Notes under the pieces: generated by a model
Databases searched by the model: none
Told to the model about the DNA's origin: nothing
What the model saw: the letters and a program-made list of their open reading frames with translations, nothing else
Source of the DNA: Candidatus Krumholzibacteriia bacterium
GTDB taxonomy: Bacteria; Krumholzibacteriota; Krumholzibacteriia; LZORAL124-64-63
Assembly: GCA_014859985.1 (NCBI GenBank)
Contig: JACZKN010000400.1
Location: 1 to 9,079 of the forward strand
Direction of reading: 5' to 3'
DNA length: 9,079 nucleotides
Shown: in pieces, positions 1 through 4,991 of the stretch
Layout of the letters: each line of letters opens with the position of its first letter
Numbering within the stretch: position 1 is the stretch's first letter
Translations under genes and position numbers: made by a program

Positions 1-45
1 GCGGCGCGGGGTGGGGGGCGGGGACGGCTCCTGGAGGGAGAATAG
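1..45 (+). CDS. possible 3' end of an upstream gene (very uncertain)
   Basis: Frame 1 from the window edge is open for 14 codons and ends at TAG 43-45. The predicted tail is Gly/Arg-rich and low in complexity, and 14 codons cannot establish coding. A small hairpin follows at 62-76, which would fit the end of a transcript. The stretch could equally be non-coding GC-rich DNA. Confidence 0.15.
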   Translation, partial: AARGGGRGRLLEGE

Positions 46-61
46 GCCACGCCCCCACGGG

Positions 62-87
62 CCTTCCCCCGGAAGGGGCGTCTCTTT
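62..87 (+). terminator. weak candidate terminator hairpin
   Basis: CCTTCC (62-67) and GGAAGG (71-76) form a 6-bp stem with a CCC loop. It is followed a few bases later by TCTCTTT (81-87), a poor U tract. If a gene ends at 45 this could terminate it, but the hairpin is short and the T run is interrupted. Confidence 0.25.
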
Positions 88-141
88 AAAAACAACATAT
101 ACAACGATTTATGCCATCTCCAGCGTCATCCTGTCCCCCAA

Positions 142-170
142 TTGACATCATATTATCATCATGCTACGAT
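142..170 (+). promoter_or_regulatory. sigma70-type promoter for the secreted repeat protein
   Basis: A perfect -35 box TTGACA (142-147) is followed by a 17-bp spacer and TACGAT (165-170), which matches the -10 consensus at four of six positions including the first TA and the final T. TG at 162-163 gives an extended -10 element. Transcription should start near 177. It lies in a locally AT-rich stretch of otherwise GC-rich DNA. The next plus-strand start is ATG 428, so the mRNA would carry a leader of about 250 nt. Confidence 0.6.
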
Positions 171-397
171 ACGCCCAGTCTCCGGTATCTAGGGAGATGG
201 CTACTCCCTTGCCGGCAAGGCGCACACCGGGCTTCTCATCCGCAGAGCCGGTCACTTGACGCATGAGAGTCCTGGTGCGGTCGAATCGGTTTCGGGGGAA
301 ACCGTTCAGACGCAGCTGATATTCGGTTAGACCCGCCACAAGAGCAACGAACACCAATCCGGAAGTCAGCGGTACCCGACGACGGGTATCCACTTTT
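148..397 (-). CDS. doubtful small ORF or fossil gene, antisense to the leader
   Basis: On the minus strand a frame runs from GTG (complement of about 395-397) to TGA (148-150), about 83 codons. It reads as a balanced amino-acid composition with a short hydrophobic stretch near its start (LVFVALVAGL). Against it: no Shine-Dalgarno before the GTG, only about 60 percent G or C in third codon positions by my count (much lower than neighbouring genes), and a good plus-strand promoter at 142-170 inside its 3' end. It may be a decayed gene or chance. I do not recognise the sequence. Confidence 0.18.
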
Positions 398-427
398 GTG
401 TTTGCCAGCAGTCCTGGAGGATTGGGA
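177..427 (+). promoter_or_regulatory. long hairpin-rich 5' leader
   Basis: This is the predicted untranslated leader of the gene at 428. Visible inverted repeats are AGGGAG/CTCCCT (191-196, 204-209), the palindrome CTTGCCGGCAAG (208-219), an imperfect stem ACCGG/CCGGT (226-252), CGGTTTC/GAAACCG with a GGGG loop (287-304), and TACCCG/CGGGTA with an ACGA loop (373-388). The last is followed by TTTT at 394-397, about 20 bp before the ribosome site. It matches no riboswitch class I can recognise by eye; I compared it with the c-di-GMP-I pattern without success. An 18-codon upstream ORF (263-319) is possible but has no Shine-Dalgarno. The run of stems suggests a structured regulatory leader, but some are expected by chance. 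Confidence 0.35.
416..420 (+). promoter_or_regulatory. ribosome binding site that fixes the start at 428
   Basis: GGAGG lies 7 bases before ATG 428. It supports that start over the in-frame GTG at 398, which has no Shine-Dalgarno and would put ten polar residues ahead of the signal peptide. Confidence 0.65.
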
Positions 428-2596
428 ATGTGTGCGAAGATGCTACTTGCCCGTGACAATCGCATATTGCTGCCAACTGTCATCGGTGTCCTTCTCATCA
501 TGGCGTCGGGCACCGCCCTGGCGCAGACCATCATCTATCAGGAAGGGTTCGGCGGTGGTTCTCCCGGCTGGTACCCCGACAACGGGGTCTGGCAGATCGG
601 CGAAGCCACCGTCGGCCCTGTCGGCTCCGGAGTCGTCGCCGGCACGGTCCTGGGCGGCAATTATCCCTTCCAGGCCTATTCGCGCCTGATCAGCCCGTGG
701 ATCACGCTGCCCGCCTCGCCGCAGGACGGCGCCTTGTGGCTGAGGTTTTCGCAATGGTTCAACCTCCACACCTCTGACGGTATCGACATTGGGCGGGTCC
801 AGATCAGGACCAACGCACCCGGTGACACCTGGGCGGACCTGTCCAACACGATGCAAGCCTGGTCGCCGTACTGGACAGAGTTCATGATCAGCTTGGCGGC
901 GTATGCCGGCAGCACGGTCCAGATCGCCTTCCTGATCGACGATGCGGACGGCGGCGCCACTGGCCACAACGAATCCCACGGCTGGTACATCGACGATGTG
1001 TTGGTCCTGGCCGGTAAATTCGCGGACAGGACGCTCCATACGTTCGACGACGCCCTCGACGACAGTTGGGAGGGCTGGTACGCCCAGAGGGGCTGCTGGG
1101 AGATCGGCCGGCCGGCCTCCGGCGTCGCCACGCCGCGCAGCGGCACCCGCTGCGCGGGCACGAACCTGCACGGCAGCTATCCTTACCAGGCGGATTCCCG
1201 GTTGATCAGCCCCTCCTTCGTGCTGCCCGCGGCGCCGCGGGACGAGCAGATCTGGTTGTCCTTCTGGTCTTGGAGCAGCTTTTCCGCCTCCGACGGCACC
1301 GACTACGGGCAGGTGGAGGTCCAGGTCGACGACGGTCCCTGGGATGTCGTGCAGGCCGGCATTGCCTACTGGGCCAACTGCTGGTCGCCGTGCGCGGTCG
1401 ACCTTTCGGCCTATGCCGGGCAGACCGTCCGCCTGGCGTTCCACGTGGTGGACATCGACGGCAGCGGAACCGGCCACAATGAATCCCACGGCTGGTTCAT
1501 CGATGACGTGGCCATCCGCGAGGGCAGGCGCTGGGTCAACAACGTCGACGATCTCGAAGGCACGATCACCGGCTGGTCGAGCACCCAGGGCCTGTGGCAA
1601 ATGGGCGTGCCCACGAGCGGGCCCGGGGCCGCGCACTCCGGCCAGGTCTGCTGGGGAACCAATCTCGCCGGAAATTACGGCCTGTATTCGCAATCGTCCC
1701 TCGGCTCGACCTGGATCGACCTGCCCACCGAACCACCGGTGGTGTTCTCTTTCTGGCATTGGTTTGCCTTCTCCACGAGCGACGGCGTCGACTACGGCCG
1801 CATCACGGTCCATCACGCGGGCGGCGACTCGGTTATGACGAACAATTTCGTCGGCACCAGCGGGGGCTGGACCCAGTACAACCTCGACCTTTCCGCCTTC
1901 GCCGGGCAGTTGGTGCGGATCTTCTTCAGCATGTACGATGTCGACGGCGGCGGAACCGGCCACAACGAATCGTCGGGCTGGTACCTGGACGACTTCTCGT
2001 TCGTGAACCTGGAGACCAGCAGCCCGCAGCCCCCGATCCTGACCGGAGTGACCTGGTCGACGGGGGCCCCGGTCGTCAACTATTACGCCGACGCCGGATC
2101 GCTCGATCAGGTCTGCATCTACGTCAGCAAGGACCGCGACGACATCCTCGATCTGAGCAACCGGATCGCCGTTCTGCCGGCTGCCGGCATGGGGAGCTTC
2201 ACCGACAGCGAGCGGCCCGGATGGGGCCGGTACTACTACTCGGTCACCGGCGTCGATGCTCTCGGCCACGAAAGCGCTGCGTTCGGGCCGGAGCTCAGCG
2301 GTGTCGACGGCTCCTTCGACGTACCGGCGCGATCCGCCGCGGTCATGCACGGGTCGCACCCGAATCCTTTCAATCCGCAGGCGGAGATCAGTTTCACGGT
2401 CACGCAGGCCGCGCACGTCGTGCTCGAAGTGTTCGACCTCAGGGGCCGCCTGGTCGCCCGTCTTCTCGACGAGCCCGTCCTGCCGGGCCTTCACGCCGTC
2501 CCGTTCGGGGACCGGCGTCTCGCTTCCGGTGCCTACCTGGCCCGCCTCCAGGTCGGTGGCGAGGTCAGGACCTGCAAGATGATGTTGGCGAAATAG
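428..2596 (+). CDS. secreted protein with three MAM-like repeats and a sorting-like C-terminal domain
   Basis: The 722-residue protein begins with a signal peptide (residues 1-32: Arg/Lys-containing start, hydrophobic core 13-26, ALA just before Q33). Three homologous repeats of about 160 residues follow (about 36-196, 203-366, 372-527), each ending in a GHNES-x-GW-[YF]-[IL]-DD motif at residues 179, 349 and 511, and each carrying an earlier SDG-[IVT]-D-[IY]-G motif. Their layout resembles MAM-like / choice-of-anchor-J and immune-inhibitor-A accessory domains, beta-sandwiches found in exported proteins and often linked to adhesion or carbohydrate binding. Residues about 535-622 look Fn3/Ig-like. 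The last 80 residues begin HPNPFNP (644-650) and match the FlgD-like / type IX-sorting-like tail of FCB bacteria. No catalytic domain is visible. The role is probably a surface or extracellular binding protein; the ligand is unknown. ATG 428 was chosen for its GGAGG. The gene appears monocistronic, with a terminator 28 bp after its stop. Confidence 0.9.
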   Translation: MCAKMLLARDNRILLPTVIGVLLIMASGTALAQTIIYQEGFGGGSPGWYPDNGVWQIGEATVGPVGSGVVAGTVLGGNYPFQAYSRLISPWITLPASPQDGALWLRFSQWFNLHTSDGIDIGRVQIRTNAPGDTWADLSNTMQAWSPYWTEFMISLAAYAGSTVQIAFLIDDADGGATGHNESHGWYIDDVLVLAGKFADRTLHTFDDALDDSWEGWYAQRGCWEIGRPASGVATPRSGTRCAGTNLHGSYPYQADSRLISPSFVLPAAPRDEQIWLSFWSWSSFSASDGTDYGQVEVQVDDGPWDVVQAGIAYWANCWSPCAVDLSAYAGQTVRLAFHVVDIDGSGTGHNESHGWFIDDVAIREGRRWVNNVDDLEGTITGWSSTQGLWQMGVPTSGPGAAHSGQVCWGTNLAGNYGLYSQSSLGSTWIDLPTEPPVVFSFWHWFAFSTSDGVDYGRITVHHAGGDSVMTNNFVGTSGGWTQYNLDLSAFAGQLVRIFFSMYDVDGGGTGHNESSGWYLDDFSFVNLETSSPQPPILTGVTWSTGAPVVNYYADAGSLDQVCIYVSKDRDDILDLSNRIAVLPAAGMGSFTDSERPGWGRYYYSVTGVDALGHESAAFGPELSGVDGSFDVPARSAAVMHGSHPNPFNPQAEISFTVTQAAHVVLEVFDLRGRLVARLLDEPVLPGLHAVPFGDRRLASGAYLARLQVGGEVRTCKMMLAK
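962..1998 (+). repeat. three in-gene copies of the GHNES motif segment
   Basis: A 39-bp segment recurs at 962-1000, 1472-1510 and 1958-1996. Copies 1 and 2 differ at only four bases; copy 3 is more diverged. The spacings of 510 and 486 bp equal whole codons (170 and 162 residues) and mark the borders of the protein repeats, so this is internal domain duplication and not a mobile repeat. Confidence 0.85.
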
Positions 2597-2623
2597 GCGC
2601 CGACTTGGCACGTGCTCATCGCT

Positions 2624-2661
2624 CCGGCCGCTGAACCCGCGGGGGTTCGGCGGCCGGGTTT
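2624..2661 (+). terminator. strong hairpin terminator after the repeat-protein gene
   Basis: Bases 2624-2638 pair with 2643-2657 in a 15-bp stem containing one G-U wobble (T2632/G2649) and a GCGG loop. It starts 28 bp after the stop codon. Only GTTT follows, so the U tract is short, but the stem is very stable. Being nearly symmetric it could also stop minus-strand transcripts arriving from 2914. Confidence 0.7.
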
Positions 2662-2667
2662 CGCGGA

Positions 2668-2685
2668 CCACCCCCCGGGGGGTGG
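2668..2685. repeat. 18-bp perfect palindrome with C6G6 core
   Basis: CCACCCCCCGGGGGGTGG reads the same on both strands. It sits 10 bp beyond the terminator hairpin and may reinforce termination. The same C6G6 core recurs in the palindrome at 4437-4452. Confidence 0.8.
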
Positions 2686-2777
2686 CAGATTAGATTGCAC
2701 ATTGTTATATAACACGTTAAGGTGATTTGCGCGCGCGGTATTCTGTATACCGACCTCCCTTGGGAGCAGGCCCGGTC

Positions 2778-2913
2778 CTACCCCACCCGCGCCGGGCCCC
2801 GGAACACCTCCCGCCCGTGCCACGCCAGGTACTCCGGCCGGGCCAGGTACTCCGTGCTCTGGGGCGCGCGCAGCTCAGCCGCGTGGAACCGCAGCAGGTG
2901 CCGCTGTTGCCGG
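2778..2913 (-). pseudogene. probable C-terminal remnant of a lost minus-strand gene
   Basis: A minus-strand frame ending at TAG (complement of 2778-2780) gives about 45 codons that look truly coding: by my count 43 of 45 third positions are G or C, and the peptide has ordinary composition, including EYLARPEYLAWH. No ATG, GTG or TTG with a ribosome site lies upstream in frame, and the frame runs into the 3' end of the gene at 2914 in a different phase. It therefore looks like a decayed tail, or a tail displaced by a frameshift. I do not recognise the family. Chance openness of GC-rich DNA is the alternative. Confidence 0.3.
2824..2859 (-). repeat. 18-bp tandem duplication in the remnant ORF
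   Basis: GCCAGGTACTCCG occurs at 2824-2836 and again at 2842-2854, a period of 18 bp. In the minus-strand remnant frame it encodes the adjacent hexapeptides EYLARP and EYLAWH, so the duplication is codon-phased. Confidence 0.7.
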
Positions 2914-3216
2914 TCACCGATACAACCGATAGAACTTGAAGGCCTTCGGCCACTCCTGCCGCGGCTTGAAAGCGAGCGCCACTTCCTTGTCCCCCAACGC
3001 AGATTCGGTGAGGATGACGTGATCCTCATGTTCCTTGGCCTGTTCGAACTCGCGGGCGGTGACCTGACAAACCGCCTTGGCAAACGGTCCCGAAAGCCAC
3101 TCTGCGACTTCCGCTGATTCGCGGAACTTGAGATACGCCGCGAGTGACGCGTGAGCAGCCGCGAGCACCGCAAGACCGGGGGGCACATCGTCCTTGATGA
3201 GGATGTACATCTTCAT
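2914..3216 (-). CDS. small peptidyl-tRNA hydrolase 2 (PTH2)-like protein
   Basis: The 100-residue protein reads like the PTH2 fold: an N-terminal strand (MYILIKDD), a helix with the AHASLAAYLK motif (21-30), a strand around residues 48-52, a helix rich in Glu/Lys, then VILTESALGDKEVALAFKP (67-85). PTH2 enzymes free peptides from peptidyl-tRNA using a Lys and a Gln that lie 7 and 3 residues before the conserved His. Here the His is H22, but those positions are Leu15 and Ala19, so hydrolase activity is doubtful and another role is likely. The start at ATG 3216 follows GGCAGG and avoids a 34-codon extension of non-conserved sequence; ATG 3210 is also possible. It lies 158 bp downstream of the next minus-strand gene and could share its transcript. 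Confidence 0.7.
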   Translation of the reverse strand: MKMYILIKDDVPPGLAVLAAAHASLAAYLKFRESAEVAEWLSGPFAKAVCQVTAREFEQAKEHEDHVILTESALGDKEVALAFKPRQEWPKAFKFYRLYR

Positions 3217-3374
3217 AGCGTGACCTGCCAGGCGTTGAGGATTTCGTGTTGGCGGCCCCGAAAAGAAGATACGCGACTTGAGGACGTTTGTGCATTCGGA
3301 GATCCCGTCAAGGTCCACGCGCCGGCACCGCTATCGTACCACGACGACCGCGCCCCGCCCAGCCACGACCGCCG

Positions 3375-4406
3375 TTAGACCGCCGCATCCACCCCCAGGT
3401 ACCGCCGCATGAAGCTGTCCCGCACCTGGGCGGACTCGGCGGAAAAGCACCCCTCGAACATCGCCATCCCCCGCTCGCCGATGGCGTACGGCAGCGCCGA
3501 CAGCACCAGCCGCCCGCCCTCGCAGTAGGCGTTCAGCTGGTAGGTGCCGCGGGGGTCGATGCGGTCGCCCGTGAGCACGCAGCGGGCCAGCCAGTCGCGC
3601 ATGGGGGCGGGGCCGGCGTTCAGGCGCCGGAAGCGCTCCTGCAGGTGCGCGTGCTCCAGGAACAGCCGGTCGATGGCCGCCGTCGTCCCGGTCGAGTAGT
3701 GCGACTGCAGGCCCGCCGTGCACCCCAGGCAGAGGGCGTACTCCACCCACGGCTCGCCGCGGTGGACCTCCTTCACGATGAAATAGGGCATGGCGACCAA
3801 CTGGACGCGCATGGCCGAGAACACCTTGCGCCCCGTGTCGACCAGCGGCTCGCGGCAGGCCAGGCAGTGCATGAAGCGCCCGCCGAAGGAACGCTCGAAC
3901 TCCCGCGGCAGGCGGATCCGCCGTGCCATGAAGGCGCAGCGGAAGAAGATCATGCCCAGCTCCCGGGCGTCCGCGCTCATCTCGTCGTCGTCGTCGTCCT
4001 CGTCGTCGTCTTCTTCGTCGCACACACCGTCGAACAGGTCGTCCTGCTCCGAGCGCGGCTGCCCGGCCGCCTCCGCGTCGGCATCCACGCGCACGGCCCG
4101 ATGCCATTCGTCCAGCCACAGGGTCGGCTCGCCCGGGTGGTGGACCGCCCCGCGCACGAAGACCTGGATGACCGGAGGCAGGGCGCCGTGCGGCTGCTTC
4201 AGCGACCGGCGCACCACCTGCGCCGCCCAGGTGCCCTCGCCCGACTGCGGCTGCAGATGCTCGTCGCGGAGGTAGGTGCAGGTCTCGAGGCCGGGGTCGA
4301 GATCGGGCGTGAAGAGCCAGGCGCCGCGACGGGCGCTCGTGCCGGTCGCGCGGGGCGTGGGACGGCAGTCAGGAACATGGCGGTAATATTCGTCGGCGAA
4401 ACGCAT
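3375..4406 (-). CDS. unrecognised protein with two CxxC pairs and an acidic tract
   Basis: I do not recognise this 343-residue protein. It has no signal peptide or membrane segment, so it is probably cytoplasmic. Residues 1-115 contain a region resembling a folded domain (about 60-110, with strands such as PPVIQVFVRGAVHH). Residues 130-142 are an unbroken Asp/Glu run (D130-E142), probably a flexible linker. The second half has C181-x2-C184 and C226-x2-C229, 41 residues apart, which suggests a zinc-ribbon or treble-clef-like metal site, plus further Cys at 276, 295 and 320. The C-terminal part (276-343) repeats short strand-helix motifs (LTGDRIDPRGTYQL, FEGCFSAES). The start was chosen at ATG 4406 because GGGAGG (complement of 4414-4419) sits 7 bases upstream; longer readings add a 61-residue Arg/Ala/Pro-rich stretch typical of spurious extension. 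No partner is evident. Confidence 0.85.
   Translation of the reverse strand: MRFADEYYRHVPDCRPTPRATGTSARRGAWLFTPDLDPGLETCTYLRDEHLQPQSGEGTWAAQVVRRSLKQPHGALPPVIQVFVRGAVHHPGEPTLWLDEWHRAVRVDADAEAAGQPRSEQDDLFDGVCDEEDDDEDDDDDEMSADARELGMIFFRCAFMARRIRLPREFERSFGGRFMHCLACREPLVDTGRKVFSAMRVQLVAMPYFIVKEVHRGEPWVEYALCLGCTAGLQSHYSTGTTAAIDRLFLEHAHLQERFRRLNAGPAPMRDWLARCVLTGDRIDPRGTYQLNAYCEGGRLVLSALPYAIGERGMAMFEGCFSAESAQVRDSFMRRYLGVDAAV
3981..4021 (-). repeat. trinucleotide tract encoding the acidic run
   Basis: The plus strand is a run of TCG/TCC/TTC units, read on the minus strand as GAC/GAG/GAA codons for 13 consecutive Asp or Glu residues. Such tracts are prone to slippage in multiples of 3, so its length may vary between strains without breaking the frame. 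Confidence 0.75.
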
Positions 4407-4413
4407 CGGCGGG

Positions 4414-4419
4414 CCTCCC
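4414..4419 (-). promoter_or_regulatory. ribosome binding site for the CxxC protein
   Basis: The minus strand reads GGGAGG, 7 bases before ATG 4406. This is the strongest Shine-Dalgarno near any candidate start of that frame and decides the start. Confidence 0.7.
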
Positions 4420-4436
4420 GATCGGCGCGCGGGCAG

Positions 4437-4452
4437 GGCCCCCCGGGGGGCC
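4437..4452. repeat. 16-bp perfect C6G6 palindrome
   Basis: GGCCCCCCGGGGGGCC lies 31 bp upstream of the ATG at 4406, inside the presumed leader of the CxxC-protein mRNA, and could fold into a stem close to its ribosome site. It shares its 12-bp core with the palindrome at 2668-2685. Confidence 0.8.
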
Positions 4453-4875
4453 TTCCCGCGCAGGTCAGCGGTTTGCCACCGGGACGACGCGGTCGCCTGC
4501 GCCGGGACGCGGGCGCGCGCCGCCCGTGTCGGCCGCGCCTGGACAGACGACGGCCGGCGGTGGCGTGCAATAGGGCAACCCAAAGCCACTTATGAGCTTT
4601 GTGATGTACCTAGAGCATGTTGGCCGCTGATAACGTGGGGGAAGCTCACGGATCGATCCTCTCGAGGCGATTCGGATGCGATGCGTTTCGGTATAGGGCT
4701 CCCGTTGCCGGGAACGGAAGTGAGGATAGGCGAACCCCGGGCCGACCGTCAATCGACAAACTGCCTGCAGGATCGTTCCGCGCGATGGAACGGCGGTCCG
4801 GCATCCTGGGGACCATCGAGAGCGTAATTTAGCAGCACGGTATGGAACCACAGTCATCCTCGGCTACATCGCGAA

Positions 4876-4906
4876 CCCCGGGGCGCATCCTGCACACGCC
4901 CCGGGG
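4876..4906. terminator. 10-bp GC hairpin, second downstream of the M48 gene
   Basis: CCCCGGGGCG (4876-4885) pairs perfectly with CGCCCCGGGG (4897-4906) across an 11-nt loop. On the minus strand it is the second of two hairpins after the M48 stop. No U tract follows, so a role as a pause site or 3'-end stabiliser is as likely as intrinsic termination. Confidence 0.45.
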
Positions 4907-4911
4907 AGGGA

Positions 4912-4945
4912 GGGGGCGCCCCGCAGTGGGGGATGGGGCGCCCCC
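4912..4945. terminator. 11-bp GC hairpin, first downstream of the M48 gene
   Basis: GGGGGCGCCCC (4912-4922) pairs perfectly with GGGGCGCCCCC (4935-4945) across a 12-nt loop. It begins 46 bp after the M48 stop codon in the direction of transcription (minus). There is no U tract. Each arm is itself nearly palindromic, so other folds are possible. Confidence 0.5.
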
Positions 4946-4991
4946 CGCATCAGGATCGCGCCTGCGCCGTCCCCTCGACCCGGCGGCCCGC

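Larger units (their letters stand above)
2597..2913. other. 317-bp intergenic region with palindromes
   Basis: After the terminator and the C6G6 palindrome, GC content drops sharply over about 2686-2730. This part holds the 12-bp palindrome TGTTATATAACA (2703-2714), the inverted repeat CGGTAT/ATACCG with a 5-bp spacer (2736-2752), and CTCCC/GGGAG around TT (2755-2766). They look like operator sites or small hairpins, but I cannot pair them with convincing -35 and -10 boxes and there is no plus-strand gene just downstream. From 2778 on, the region looks like the remnant of a minus-strand gene. Confidence 0.5.
4407..4991. other. 585-bp gene-poor region
   Basis: Three parts can be seen. Bases 4407-4560 are very GC-rich and hold the ribosome site and C6G6 palindrome of the minus-strand gene. 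Bases about 4565-4870 have clearly lower GC, with small stems such as CGTTCC/GGAACG (4774-4779, 4787-4792) and CCTGCAGG (about 4764-4771). Short open frames exist on both strands (for example plus 4617-4832) but none has a ribosome site or a recognisable product. Bases 4876-4945 hold two strong GC hairpins. I found no tRNA or tmRNA signature, no RNase P core and no insertion-sequence ends. No good promoter for the gene at 4406 was visible. Confidence 0.4.

Noticed and set aside
274..310. Possible tRNA T-arm (GGTCGAATCGG)
   Set aside because: The loop does not fit GGTTCRANNCC and no acceptor, D or anticodon stem can be built around it.
398..427. GTG start ten codons before ATG 428
   Set aside because: It has no Shine-Dalgarno, whereas ATG 428 has GGAGG at a 7-base spacing and leads directly into the signal peptide.
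2605..2622. Possible sigma54 promoter starting TTGGCACG
   Set aside because: The -24-like part is present but no GC/TTGC element occurs at the -12 spacing, and no gene follows.
443..2671. 742-codon minus-strand open frame opposite the exported protein
   Set aside because: It is Arg/Gly/Val/Asp-rich with no domain pattern, has no ribosome site, and mirrors a gene with a clear signal peptide, repeats and tail. High GC leaves the opposite frame open.
3288..4595. 435-codon plus-strand open frame opposite the CxxC protein
   Set aside because: It contains His/Arg/Ala-rich low-complexity sequence with no ribosome site; the minus-strand gene has GGGAGG at the right distance.
4617..4832. 71-codon plus-strand ORF, and a second frame reading GLPLPGTEVRI that recalls acyl-CoA synthetases
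   Set aside because: No ribosome site, no continuation of the synthetase pattern on either side, and the match is only about ten residues; probably chance.
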